NCBI GenBank assembly: GCA_030532895.1
Contig: JAUNKF010000004.1
Span: forward strand, 62,001 to 126,000
Source of the DNA: Lautropia sp.
Lineage (GTDB): Bacteria > Pseudomonadota > Gammaproteobacteria > Burkholderiales > Burkholderiaceae_E
Length of the DNA: 64,000 bases
Reading direction: 5' to 3'
Shown: positions 1 to 7,821 of the stretch, piece after piece
How the letters are laid out: the number at the start of each line of letters is the position of its first letter
How positions within the stretch are numbered: the stretch's first letter is position 1
Notes under the pieces: generated by a model
Told to the model about the DNA's origin: nothing
Database searches by the model: none
What the model saw: the letters and a program-made list of their open reading frames with translations, nothing else
Program-made: the position numbers and the translations under genes

Positions 1-2
1 CC

Positions 3-1532
3 TTGCTGCCCGCCATGGGCAACCGTCATGGCCTGATCACCGGGGCCACCGGCACCGGCAAGACCGTCACCCTGCAACAGCTGGCCGAGCGCTTCTCGGC
101 AGCGGGCGTGCCGGTGTTCATGGCCGATGTGAAGGGCGACCTGACCGGCATCTCGCAGCCGGGCCAGATGTCGCCCAAGCTTCAGGAGCGGCTTGACAAG
201 TACGGTCTGCCGACGCCCGCCTTTCGTGGCTTTCCGGTCACGCTCTGGGATGTGTACGGCAAGGCGGGCCACCCGGTTCGCGCCACCGTCTCCGACATGG
301 GGCCGCTGTTGCTCTCGCGGATGATGGGGCTGAACGACACGCAGGAAGGCGTGTTGAACCTCGTCTTCAAGGTGGCTGATGACAACGGCCTGTTGCTGCT
401 CGACAGCAAGGATCTGCGCGCGATGCTGCAATTCGTGGGCGAGAACGCCAAGCAGTTCACCACGCAGTACGGCAACGTCTCGTCGGCCTCGATCGGGGCC
501 ATTCAGCGCAACCTGCTCGCCTTGGAGCAGCAGGGCGCCGAGCAGTTCTTCGGCGAGCCGATGCTGAAGCTCTCGGACATGATGCGCACCGCGCCCGATG
601 GTCGGGGCGTCATCAACGTGCTGATGGCCGATCAGCTGATGAATGCGCCCAAGCTCTATGGCACCTTCCTGCTGTGGTTGCTGGCCGAGCTGTTCGAGCA
701 ACTGCCTGAAGTGGGCGATGCGGCCAAGCCGAAGATGGTGTTCTTCTTCGACGAGGCTCACCTGCTCTTTGATGATGCGCCCAAGGCGCTGCTCGACAAG
801 ATCGAGCAGGTGGTGCGGCTGATCCGCTCGAAGGGGGTTGGCGTCTATTTCATCACCCAGAACCCACTGGACGTGCCCGAGACGGTGCTGGGCCAGCTGG
901 GCAACCGCGTGCAGCATGCGCTGCGCGCCTTCACGCCGCGTGACCAGCGGGCCGTGCGCGCAGCGGCCGAAACGATGCGCGCGAACCCGGCCTTCAATAC
1001 TGAACAAGCCATCAGCGAGCTGGGCGTGGGCGAGGCGCTGGTGTCTTTCCTCGATGCGAAGGGTAGCCCCACCATCGTCGAGCGGGTCTGGATCGTGCCG
1101 CCGGCCTCACGCATCGGGCCGGCCACGGCCGAAGAGCGCCAGGCGCTGATCGCTCAATCGCCGGTGGCGGGTGTCTACGAGCAGCTGGTGGATCGGGAAT
1201 CGGCCTATGAAGTGCTGCGCAACCGTGCGGCCGAAGCAGCCGAAGGCGCTGCCAAGCCGGGGGCTACCAACAACGGCGCCGCCGGTGCCAGTGGTGCCCA
1301 GGGCAGTGCAGCCCAGGAGGGCGGCGGCAGCTTCCTCGATGAGGCACTGGGCGGCCTCTTTGGCGGCGACTCGGGCAGCAAGCGCAGCAGCGGCACCCGG
1401 CGCACCAGCAGCAGTCGTAATGATTCGGTGCTGGAGACGGCCGCCAAGAGCATGATGCGCACGATGGGTTCGCAAGTGGGCCGGGCGCTCGTGCGTGGCA
1501 TCCTCGGCTCGTTGACGGGGCGCAAGCGTTGA
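3..1532 (+). CDS. HerA-like ATPase of the DUF853 (YjgR) family, 5' truncated by window edge
   Basis: The frame is open from the first bases, so the true start probably lies upstream; a TTG at position 3 is only the first possible start inside the window. A Walker A motif (GATGTGKT) stands near residue 14 and a Walker B (MVFFFDEAH) near residue 244. A QNPLD motif about 40 residues later fits a HerA/FtsK-type P-loop ATPase. The strand between the ATPase core and the C-terminus (about residues 410-480) is a Gly/Ala/Ser-rich low-complexity stretch, followed by a short basic tail (LTGRKR). The family is described as DUF853/YjgR, putative NTPases resembling the HerA translocase; its biological role is not established. 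No partner gene such as NurA is visible downstream. Family assignment is strong, function uncertain. Confidence 0.88.
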   Translation: MLPAMGNRHGLITGATGTGKTVTLQQLAERFSAAGVPVFMADVKGDLTGISQPGQMSPKLQERLDKYGLPTPAFRGFPVTLWDVYGKAGHPVRATVSDMGPLLLSRMMGLNDTQEGVLNLVFKVADDNGLLLLDSKDLRAMLQFVGENAKQFTTQYGNVSSASIGAIQRNLLALEQQGAEQFFGEPMLKLSDMMRTAPDGRGVINVLMADQLMNAPKLYGTFLLWLLAELFEQLPEVGDAAKPKMVFFFDEAHLLFDDAPKALLDKIEQVVRLIRSKGVGVYFITQNPLDVPETVLGQLGNRVQHALRAFTPRDQRAVRAAAETMRANPAFNTEQAISELGVGEALVSFLDAKGSPTIVERVWIVPPASRIGPATAEERQALIAQSPVAGVYEQLVDRESAYEVLRNRAAEAAEGAAKPGATNNGAAGASGAQGSAAQEGGGSFLDEALGGLFGGDSGSKRSSGTRRTSSSRNDSVLETAAKSMMRTMGSQVGRALVRGILGSLTGRKR

Positions 1533-1631
1533 GTTGAAAGGCGATCGCTGGCCAGGATCTACAAGGGCAGGGGCGAGGGGATGAGTAAATCCATACCGCG
1601 CTCCGGCCCAAGTGGATATGGGTGGGTATTG

Positions 1632-1955
1632 TCAGTTGTATCGAGGCGGGAAACCATCGGGAGTTTCGCTGTTTGGGAACTTCCGCTTGGTGTGAAGAAC
1701 TCGCAGGATGCGAATCCGGCGAGAGGTTGGTTTGTAGACGACCAGATAGTTGGGGTGAGCGACAAATTCTCGAGTACCCTTGATGCGCCCTTTCCGAAAG
1801 AGATGGGGCATTCTGGTTAACAGCGAAGCAACTCCCTGCGTGATGGTGTCACGCAATTCTTGGGCTGCTGTCGGATTGAAGTGCTCGATGTAATCGTAAA
1901 TATCCGCTAGATCATCGATCGCAGCTTCAGTCCATTCAACAACGGGCAGTGACAC
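1632..1955 (-). CDS. ParE/RelE-superfamily toxin of a toxin-antitoxin pair
   Basis: About 107 residues beginning SLPVVEWTEAAIDDLADIYDYI, with the conserved C-terminal part FVAHPNYLVVYKPTSRRIRILRVLHTKR (quoted here in pieces: FVAHPNYLVVY, then RIRILRVLH). This matches the ParE/RelE fold, whose members are gyrase poisons or ribosome-dependent mRNA interferases; which one cannot be told here. A GTG at 1955 is preferred over the ATG at 1988, because the domain starts directly after it and the overlap with the antitoxin stays about 20 bp. It is encoded directly downstream of and overlapping the antitoxin gene, as usual for these operons, so the two are probably co-translated and autoregulated. Confidence 0.85.
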   Translation of the reverse strand: MSLPVVEWTEAAIDDLADIYDYIEHFNPTAAQELRDTITQGVASLLTRMPHLFRKGRIKGTREFVAHPNYLVVYKPTSRRIRILRVLHTKRKFPNSETPDGFPPRYN

Positions 1956-2136
1956 GTTTGGCCTTGCGTTCAGCAATGCGTTGATCAAGGAGTTTCATCG
2001 CCTCTTCATGCGGGATGGCAGGGCGCGGGTCATCAAGCGCGGCTTGTACTTGCGCCCGATACCACTGATCGTAATCGTCTGCTTGTTGTTGCGTCTCAAA
2101 CTCAGAGACTATGGGGTCAAGGGTAAGGGTGCTCAT
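1936..2136 (-). CDS. Antitoxin of the ParE-type module
   Basis: A 66-residue acidic/basic protein starting MSTLTLDPIVSEFETQQQAD and ending in a basic tail (IAERKAKRVTARC). The ATG at 2136 is chosen because the protein then has the normal antitoxin size; the open frame continues upstream without antitoxin-like sequence. The segment AIPHEEAMKLLDQRIAERK resembles the C-terminal toxin-binding helix seen in stability-system antitoxins (PHEEVM-type motif of RelB/ParD/StbD-like proteins). It precedes and overlaps the toxin gene. The motif and position carry the call; the DNA-binding N-terminus is too short to classify. Confidence 0.75.
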   Translation of the reverse strand: MSTLTLDPIVSEFETQQQADDYDQWYRAQVQAALDDPRPAIPHEEAMKLLDQRIAERKAKRVTARC

Positions 2137-2232
2137 ATGCCATGCACTAAGGCAAGTGGTTCTTGACACACGACTATTGTAGGGGGATTTGGGTATGGCA
2201 TGCAGATTCAGACGACAGAGGGCAGGAAAAGC

Positions 2233-3357
2233 ATGGTGATGGCAACGGATGAGCAGGCACGGCATGATGAACGTCTGGGCCTCATCTACGGCGTGTTGGG
2301 CGCCATGCTGTTTGCTGGTAAGGGGATTCTGATCAAGCTGGCCTACCGGCATGGGGTGGATACCGAAAGCTTTCTGGGTTTGCGGATGCTGTGGTCGGCG
2401 CCCCTGTTCGTGGCGGTGATCTGGTGGGCCGATGGCGAGCGCATGCGGGCGTGGTGGCGGCAGCGGGGGCGTGCGTCGGGACTGCCTGCTGCATCAGAGC
2501 CGCTTGTAGGGCAGCCGATGGCTGTAGAGCGAGGCGCGGTTGCCGGACAGATGCCGGGGCAATCGTCGACGCCGGCGCGCGTGCACCATGCCGGGAGCGG
2601 GGCAGGCGTTGCATCCACCGGGGCGGGTTGCTCAGCCCTGCAGACGGCATCGCCGTGGCGTGCTGGCGATGCGTGGAAAGTGTTCGGGCTGGGATTTTCG
2701 GGCTATTACCTGGCGAGCTATCTGGATTTTTTGGGGCTGCAATACATTTCTGTCGGCCTGGAGCGCGTGCTCTTGTACCTGGGGCCAACCTTCGTGTTGC
2801 TGATTTCGGTGTTCTGGCTGAAGCGGCCGGTGAGCCGGCTGCAATGGCTGGCGCTGGCCGTCAGTTATCTGGGGGTGATCCTTGTCTACCTGCACGATCT
2901 GGACATGGCTGGTCAGCAGAACGTGCCCTTGGGTAGCCTCTTGGTGCTGGGCAGTTGTCTGAGCTATGCCTTTTATCTGCTGGGGTCTGGCGAGCTGGTG
3001 GGACGGCTGGGGCCGCGTCGGCTCACGGCCTGGGCTAGTCTGGTGGCCAGCGTGTTGTGTGTGGTGCAGGCGCTGGTGCTGGGTGGCTTAACGATGTTTC
3101 AGCAGTCATGGGCGGTGCAGGGGATTGCGATTCTGACCGCCATTTTCTGCACCGTGATGCCGCTCTTTCTGACGATGGCCGCCGTTGACCGCCTGGGTGC
3201 CGGCAAGGCCGCTCAGGTGGGCATGATCGGCCCGGTGTGGACGATCTTTCTGGGCGCGATGATCCTCGGTGAGCCGGTGGGTGGTTTGCAGCTCGTGGGC
3301 ACGGCCGTGGTCATCGCTGGGGTGCTGATTTTGGGGAAGGCGGGGCGGAAAAAATGA
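2233..3357 (+). CDS. EamA/DMT-superfamily transporter
   Basis: A membrane protein with about ten hydrophobic segments and two EamA repeats; repeat 1 begins GLIYGVLGAMLFAGKG, repeat 2 covers roughly the last 150 residues. EamA proteins export or import metabolites across the inner membrane; the substrate cannot be inferred. The ATG at 2233 is preferred because AGGAAA lies 5-6 bases upstream; an in-frame ATG at 2200 would add 11 unconserved residues. At about 374 residues it is longer than the usual 290-300, because a Gly/Ala/Ser-rich insert of about 65 residues (nt 2455-2660) sits between the second and third membrane segments. It stands alone on the plus strand. Confidence 0.88.
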   Translation: MVMATDEQARHDERLGLIYGVLGAMLFAGKGILIKLAYRHGVDTESFLGLRMLWSAPLFVAVIWWADGERMRAWWRQRGRASGLPAASEPLVGQPMAVERGAVAGQMPGQSSTPARVHHAGSGAGVASTGAGCSALQTASPWRAGDAWKVFGLGFSGYYLASYLDFLGLQYISVGLERVLLYLGPTFVLLISVFWLKRPVSRLQWLALAVSYLGVILVYLHDLDMAGQQNVPLGSLLVLGSCLSYAFYLLGSGELVGRLGPRRLTAWASLVASVLCVVQALVLGGLTMFQQSWAVQGIAILTAIFCTVMPLFLTMAAVDRLGAGKAAQVGMIGPVWTIFLGAMILGEPVGGLQLVGTAVVIAGVLILGKAGRKK

Positions 3358-3866
3358 TGTGTTCCCAGGACGACAAATCAGATGAGTCCGGCAGGGCGGC
3401 AAAGTCTTTCGAGAATCATGAAGCGGATGATGCTACTGAAAATGCTACGGCTACGGCTACGGCTGCGGCGATCATGGTGAGACTGGACGCTTTCCGTGGA
3501 CGTTTGCCTGATGGTTTTAGATTTGATCGTGATGAAGTTAGCGACCGCATTGATGATGCTGGGCCAATGAAACTTGATCCTGATCTGCCTGTCGTAGCGG
3601 ATCAAATTCGTCGCGATCAAGGATAGCTGCTGACGAGCGCTTCATGAAGCGCATCATGGCAGCGACAGCATCTCTGGCTGAATCGGGTGATGCGCTGATG
3701 GGGGGCAAGTGGACAAACTCGTATTGGTGATGTGTGTCATTCATGTTATTTATGGGGCTAGCTTTCCCAGCCGAGTCTGTGTGAATGGCTGTCGGAGGGC
3801 GTTTCGGGTTTGAGTCTTCGTACTTCTTACCATGAAGTCCCTTCCGTTTTCTACGTGTCATGTGTC
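3358..3866 (+). other. Gap with possible antitoxin relic
   Basis: About 500 bp between the EamA gene and tcdA. A CTACGG hexamer repeats three times near 3447-3466. An open frame with an ATG at 3474 (to 3626) contains RLPDGFRFDRDEV, which recalls the N-terminal swapped-hairpin core of VapB/MazE-type antitoxins. The lines around it do not complete such a domain, and no PIN-domain toxin follows. It may be the remains of an antitoxin gene or chance similarity. No other gene is supported here. Confidence 0.25.
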
Positions 3867-4682
3867 ATGTCTGATTCTGAATATTCCCTTTCCCGCCGTT
3901 TTTCTTCCGTCGCACGTGTCCACGGGCAGGCCGGTGTCGAGCGGTTGTGGCACTCGCATGCGGTAGTGGTGGGTGTAGGGGGCGTCGGGTCGTGGGCGGC
4001 TGAGGCGTTGGCGCGTAGCGGGGTGGGGCGGCTCACCTTGATCGATCTGGATCATGTGGCCGAATCGAACATCAACCGGCAGGTGCATGCGCTCACCAGC
4101 ACGCTGGGAGCGGCCAAGGTGGAGGTGATGGCGGCGCGCATACGGGATATTTCGCCAGATTGCGAGGTGCGCGCGGTGGATGCTTTCGTCGAGCCGGGGG
4201 AGGAGGAGGGCCTGATCCCGGCGGACGCCGATGTCGTCATCGATGCGATCGATGCGGTGGCGGCCAAGGCGTCGCTGATTGCCTGGTGCAAGAAGCAGGG
4301 CGTGCCGATCATCGTCTGCGGGGCGGCAGGGGGGCGGACGGATCCGCTCCAGTTGCGTACCGACGACCTGGCGCGCACGGAAGGGGATGCGCTGCTCTCG
4401 GCCGTTCGGGCGCGGTTGCGTCGGCAGCATGGTTTTGCCAAGGCCAGCCAGCCGGGGGGCAAGCCCTTGGGGAGCAAGCATCAAAACACGGTACCGCGTT
4501 TTGGGGTGGCGGCGATTTTCTCGCCCGAGCAGGTGGCCGGCCAACGGCCACAGGCCGACGGGGGCGGCATGCCCTTGGCCTGTGCCGGCTATGGATCGTT
4601 GATGACGGTGACGGCGGCGATGGGGTTGGCGGCTGCCGGCCAGGCGATGAACAGCGTGCTCCGACGAGCGCGTGGGGTTTGA
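3867..4682 (+). CDS. tcdA: tRNA threonylcarbamoyladenosine dehydratase TcdA (CsdL)
   Basis: An E1-like/ThiF-fold enzyme that uses ATP to cyclise t6A37 of tRNA to ct6A. The nucleotide-binding GVGGVGSWAAEALARSG motif is near residue 34, followed by LIDLD and the ESNINRQ motif typical of the family, and a DAIDA segment that lines the active site. The ATG at 3867 (MSDSEYSLSRRF) gives about 271 residues, the normal TcdA length; an upstream in-frame start at 3810 would add 19 residues with no similarity. It appears to be a single-gene unit, convergent with the lipoprotein gene at 4768, with hairpins between them. Confidence 0.93.
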   Translation: MSDSEYSLSRRFSSVARVHGQAGVERLWHSHAVVVGVGGVGSWAAEALARSGVGRLTLIDLDHVAESNINRQVHALTSTLGAAKVEVMAARIRDISPDCEVRAVDAFVEPGEEEGLIPADADVVIDAIDAVAAKASLIAWCKKQGVPIIVCGAAGGRTDPLQLRTDDLARTEGDALLSAVRARLRRQHGFAKASQPGGKPLGSKHQNTVPRFGVAAIFSPEQVAGQRPQADGGGMPLACAGYGSLMTVTAAMGLAAAGQAMNSVLRRARGV

Positions 4683-4694
4683 GCAAACCAAACT

Positions 4695-4746
4695 GCCCCG
4701 AAGGTCGGGGCAGGCGAGAAAGGGGCGCAACACGGTTTGTGCCCCT
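4695..4746. terminator. Paired hairpins between convergent genes
   Basis: Two stem-loops lie between tcdA and the convergent lipoprotein gene: GCCCCGA/TCGGGGC (4695-4711, 3-nt loop), and AGGGGC/GCCCCT at about 4721-4746. Neither has a long T-run, so they may act as weak bidirectional terminators or transcript ends. Confidence 0.5.
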
Positions 4747-4767
4747 TGCTGTTAGCTGATTGATGGA

Positions 4768-6039
4768 TCAGCCCGGAAACTTCGTGCGCCAGTAGAGGAA
4801 GCCGCTTTCGTTGGCATGCACGCTGCGGTCATCCACCAGATACTGGTCAACCAGTTCCAGTGGCTGGCCGCGCTTCCAGTCGGCCGTGGGGCGCCAGACG
4901 GTGCAGTGCAGTCGTTTCACCTGCTTGGTGTCGATGTTCCAGCACAGCCGTGCCTCGTTGGCCGTGTTGCCCGGCAGCAGCATCAGCTTGGTGAAGTCGG
5001 TGCCGCCCGTCCATTGCTGCAGCACGCCGTAGGAGACCTGATCGGTCGGCCCGAAGCTGAAGCTGTTGGCCGTGCTCAGCTCGGCGCTGCCGCCTGGTTT
5101 CACGTCCTTGTTGACGACCATGGTTTCGATCTTGGCAGTGGTGCCGATGGTGGCCTGGCCGTTGTCTGCGATGGTGAGCGGCACCGCGGCAATGGCGCCC
5201 GTGTAAGGCCGGCCCTCAAACGCCTGTCCAAAGCTGTGTGTGTAAAGGAACATGTTCGTGGGGTAGGTGCTGGCCCGGATGCTGTAGTCCCCCGCCTTGG
5301 CTGCTGCATAGGGGTAGAGCTTGGGGTCACAGCTGATGTTGTTGAGGGCACCGTATTGGCTCTGCGTGCTGGGGGCGCCTGGCACCGGGAGGTAGTTGCT
5401 GGGCGATAGCGCCACATCAGGCTGGAGCGGGGGCAGGCTCGAATCGGCGGGGGTAACGGCCGAGCCGTTATGGGCGGTTGCCTGCTGGGGCGTGGCACAC
5501 ACTTTCTGATCGAACATCGTCAGCAGCGCATCACCCCGAACGCCGGCAGCGGCAATCGGTGCCCTGGGCTGGGTGGGGTTCACCTGGCTTGGCGTGGTGG
5601 TGGGGGCGCTGGGCGTGGTGCTCGGCGGGTTGGGCGTTGTCGCGTTCCCGCCGCCGCCATTGCTGGCGCCTGAGTCTGCTGGTGGGGTGTTCGTGTTGGC
5701 TGGTGGTGTGCTCGGGTTCGTGGTGGCAGGGGGCGATGTGCTGTCGGTGCCCGGTGCCGATGGGTTGCTCGTGTTGCTGGCCGGTGGCGTGGTGCTTGCG
5801 TTGGCACCTGAGGTACTGCTGCTGTCGGCCGTGGCCGTGGCGTTGGCATTGACGTTGAGGGTTGCACTGCCGCCAGCGGTGATGGTGCCGGAGCTGTCGG
5901 TTGGGCCGGATGCGGTTGGGCTGCTGGATACGACACGGTTGCTGCCGCCGCTGCTGCCACCGCCGCAGGCGGCCAGCAGGATGGCCAGCGCAGCAGCGGT
6001 CAGGGGAATGCGATAAGGGGTTTTCGGCATGAGCATCAT
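4768..6039 (-). CDS. Outer-surface lipoprotein with one C-terminal Cys/Trp-rich domain
   Basis: A 423-residue predicted lipoprotein: signal peptide with lipobox LLAAC (lipid Cys near residue 25), then Gly/Ser and about 125 residues rich in Ser/Thr/Pro/Asn/Ala, then a globular region of about 260 residues. The ATG at 6039 is set by a strong AGGAGG six bases upstream. The C-terminal part carries LMLLPG, ARLC, a second Cys exactly 12 residues on, then VW, and ends with a YW motif. The same pattern occurs twice in the lipoprotein at 62210-63982, so both belong to one family. I do not recognise a named domain; function is unknown, probably cell surface. The start of its linker (NRVVSSSP) resembles that of the first S8 protease (DRVVSASP). 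Confidence 0.85.
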   Translation of the reverse strand: MMLMPKTPYRIPLTAAALAILLAACGGGSSGGSNRVVSSSPTASGPTDSSGTITAGGSATLNVNANATATADSSSTSGANASTTPPASNTSNPSAPGTDSTSPPATTNPSTPPANTNTPPADSGASNGGGGNATTPNPPSTTPSAPTTTPSQVNPTQPRAPIAAAGVRGDALLTMFDQKVCATPQQATAHNGSAVTPADSSLPPLQPDVALSPSNYLPVPGAPSTQSQYGALNNISCDPKLYPYAAAKAGDYSIRASTYPTNMFLYTHSFGQAFEGRPYTGAIAAVPLTIADNGQATIGTTAKIETMVVNKDVKPGGSAELSTANSFSFGPTDQVSYGVLQQWTGGTDFTKLMLLPGNTANEARLCWNIDTKQVKRLHCTVWRPTADWKRGQPLELVDQYLVDDRSVHANESGFLYWRTKFPG

Positions 6040-6312
6040 GGTTTGCCTCCTGGGCTGAGATTCTCCTGAGCGCTTGGGGCTGATATCGCAGATGCCTTCA
6101 GTTTGCAGCCTGCCACTTCCTGTCGCTCAAGCGCTTTGCTTCTGGTGAGAAGCACTGATTCAACACGACAAGCTTAGACCTGCCGGGGCTGCCTTGCAGC
6201 CGCAGCGCTACCTGAGCAGCCTCAAAAACCGCGTTTTGTAAAAAATCGTGAGTGGGGCAGGCGTGGGCAGAACACGCCGGCACGGTACGGTGGAGGCAGG
6301 TTGCCTAGGTCA

Positions 6313-6648
6313 TCAGCCCCGGTCTTGCAGGCTGTGCCCTTCCCGAATCCAGCGTTCGGTGCCCAGTGCCACCAAAATCCACACGACCCAGAGCCAGGGA
6401 GAGGCGCCATTGGCGTGGGTGAGCGCACCAATGGGCAGGATCATGCCGAAGGCGCCTGCCCACGACACCCAGCGCCCGCCTTTGCCGAGGCGCAGCAGCG
6501 CCGCCACTGACAGCACGGCACCTGCGCCGATCAGCCAGCGCTCATCGCCCCGGTTGGGGTCGAGAAAGGCAATCATCAGCCAGATGAAGCTGGCGATGCC
6601 CAACAGGATCTGGGCGGCGAGGCGGGCAAGCAGGCGGGAGAAGTTCAT
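6313..6648 (-). CDS. Small integral membrane protein
   Basis: About 111 residues from the ATG at 6648 (MNFSRLLARLAAQILLG) with four hydrophobic segments separated by short charged loops (DPNRGDER; RLGKGGR) and a hydrophilic end (RWIREGHSLQDRG). No family is recognised; similarity in size to small DUF membrane proteins is the only clue. It is on the same strand as and downstream of fbp, separated by a palindromic repeat remnant, so co-transcription is possible but not shown. Confidence 0.65.
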   Translation of the reverse strand: MNFSRLLARLAAQILLGIASFIWLMIAFLDPNRGDERWLIGAGAVLSVAALLRLGKGGRWVSWAGAFGMILPIGALTHANGASPWLWVVWILVALGTERWIREGHSLQDRG

Positions 6649-6710
6649 CGGGGTCGTGTCAGGCGGTGCGCCAGGGTGACATGGTGGCGGGTACAAGGGG
6701 GGATGGCATC

Positions 6711-6758
6711 AGTCATGCAGCACTCATTCGCGGTGAAGAATAAGTGCATGACATGTTT
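6711..6758. repeat. Dispersed palindromic repeat, degenerate copy
   Basis: Contains AGTCATGCAG on the left and the right-arm sequence AATAAGTGCATGACATG, with the internal CGCGGTGAAGAAT block also seen (as CGCGGGGACGAAT) in the copy at 44414-44475. It abuts the fbp stop codon. Confidence 0.6.
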
Positions 6759-7771
6759 TATTGGCCGTGGTAGCGGGTGATTCGTTCGACCTCCTCGCGT
6801 GAGCCGAAGAAGAGCGGCACGCGTTCGTGCAGTCGGGTGGGCTGGATGTCGAGGATGCGCTGGTGGCCGTTGGTGGCGGCGCCGCCTGCCTGTTCGATCA
6901 CCATCGCCATCGGGTTGGCTTCGTACATCAGCCGCAGCCGGCCCGGCTCATAACCGGGGCGGGCGTCGGACGGATACATGTAGATGCCGCCGCGCGTGAG
7001 GATCCGGTGCACGTCGGCCACCAGCGCGGCCACCCAGCGGATGTTGTAGTCCTTGCCCAGCGGCCCGGTCTTGCCGGCCTGCAGCTCGTCCACATAGCGC
7101 TTGACGGGCGGGTGCCAGTGGCGGGCATTCGAGGTGTTGATGGCGTATTCCTTCGTCTCGGGGGCAATCGTGAATTTGGGCACCGTGAGGAACCAGGCGC
7201 CCAGCTCGCGGTCGAGCGTGAAGCCGACGACCCCGTCGCCCACCGTCAGCACGAGCATCGTGGAGGGGCCATAGATGGCGTAGCCGGCCGCCACCTGTTC
7301 CGCGCCTTTTTGCAAGAACTCCTTTTCGGTGGGTTCTTTCACGTTGTCGGGCATTTTCAGCACCGAAAAGATCGTGCCCACGGCCGAGTTGATGTCGATG
7401 TTGGACGAGCCGTCCAGCGGATCGAAGAGCAGCAGGAATTCGCCTTTGGGGTAGCGGTCGGGGATGGTGAAGGGTTCTTCCATCTCTTCAGACGCGATGG
7501 CGGCCAGCTGCCCGCCCCACAGGTTGGCTTCGAGCAGCGCGTCGTTGGCGATCACGTCAAGCTTTTTCTGGGCCTCGCCCTGCACGTTGTCGGTGCCGGC
7601 ATTGCCGAGCACGCCCGAGAGCGCGCCCTTGCCCACGGCCAGGCTGATGCGCTTGCAGGCACGCGCCACCACTTCGATCAACAGACGCAGCTCGCCAGGG
7701 ATCAATCCCTTGTTTCGTTGCTCTTCAACCAGGTATTGGGTGAGGCTGATGGGTTTGGAGGTGTTTGGCAT
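6758..7771 (-). CDS. fbp: Fructose-1,6-bisphosphatase class I
   Basis: Hydrolyses fructose 1,6-bisphosphate to fructose 6-phosphate in gluconeogenesis, in the cytoplasm. The metal/phosphate motif [14 protein letters not shown] is complete, and the C-terminal region has AGGAATNG and YVDELQAG blocks typical of the family. From the ATG at 7771 ([18 protein letters not shown]) the protein is 337 residues, the usual class I length; an in-frame ATG at 7825 would add 18 unlikely residues. It starts 50 bp after the pepN stop, so the two are probably co-transcribed. Presence together with pyruvate carboxylase at 22620 fits an organism able to make sugars from pyruvate. Confidence 0.96.
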   Translation of the reverse strand: MPNTSKPISLTQYLVEEQRNKGLIPGELRLLIEVVARACKRISLAVGKGALSGVLGNAGTDNVQGEAQKKLDVIANDALLEANLWGGQLAAIASEEMEEPFTIPDRYPKGEFLLLFDPLDGSSNIDINSAVGTIFSVLKMPDNVKEPTEKEFLQKGAEQVAAGYAIYGPSTMLVLTVGDGVVGFTLDRELGAWFLTVPKFTIAPETKEYAINTSNARHWHPPVKRYVDELQAGKTGPLGKDYNIRWVAALVADVHRILTRGGIYMYPSDARPGYEPGRLRLMYEANPMAMVIEQAGGAATNGHQRILDIQPTRLHERVPLFFGSREEVERITRYHGQ

Positions 7772-7821
7772 GATGAAGCTGAAGCAAAAAGACGATTCTT
7801 GGTTTGTGTGAGGCACGGATC

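Noticed and set aside
3810-3866. Longer N-terminus for tcdA
   Set aside because: The added 19 residues show no similarity to TcdA and the ATG at 3867 gives the normal length.
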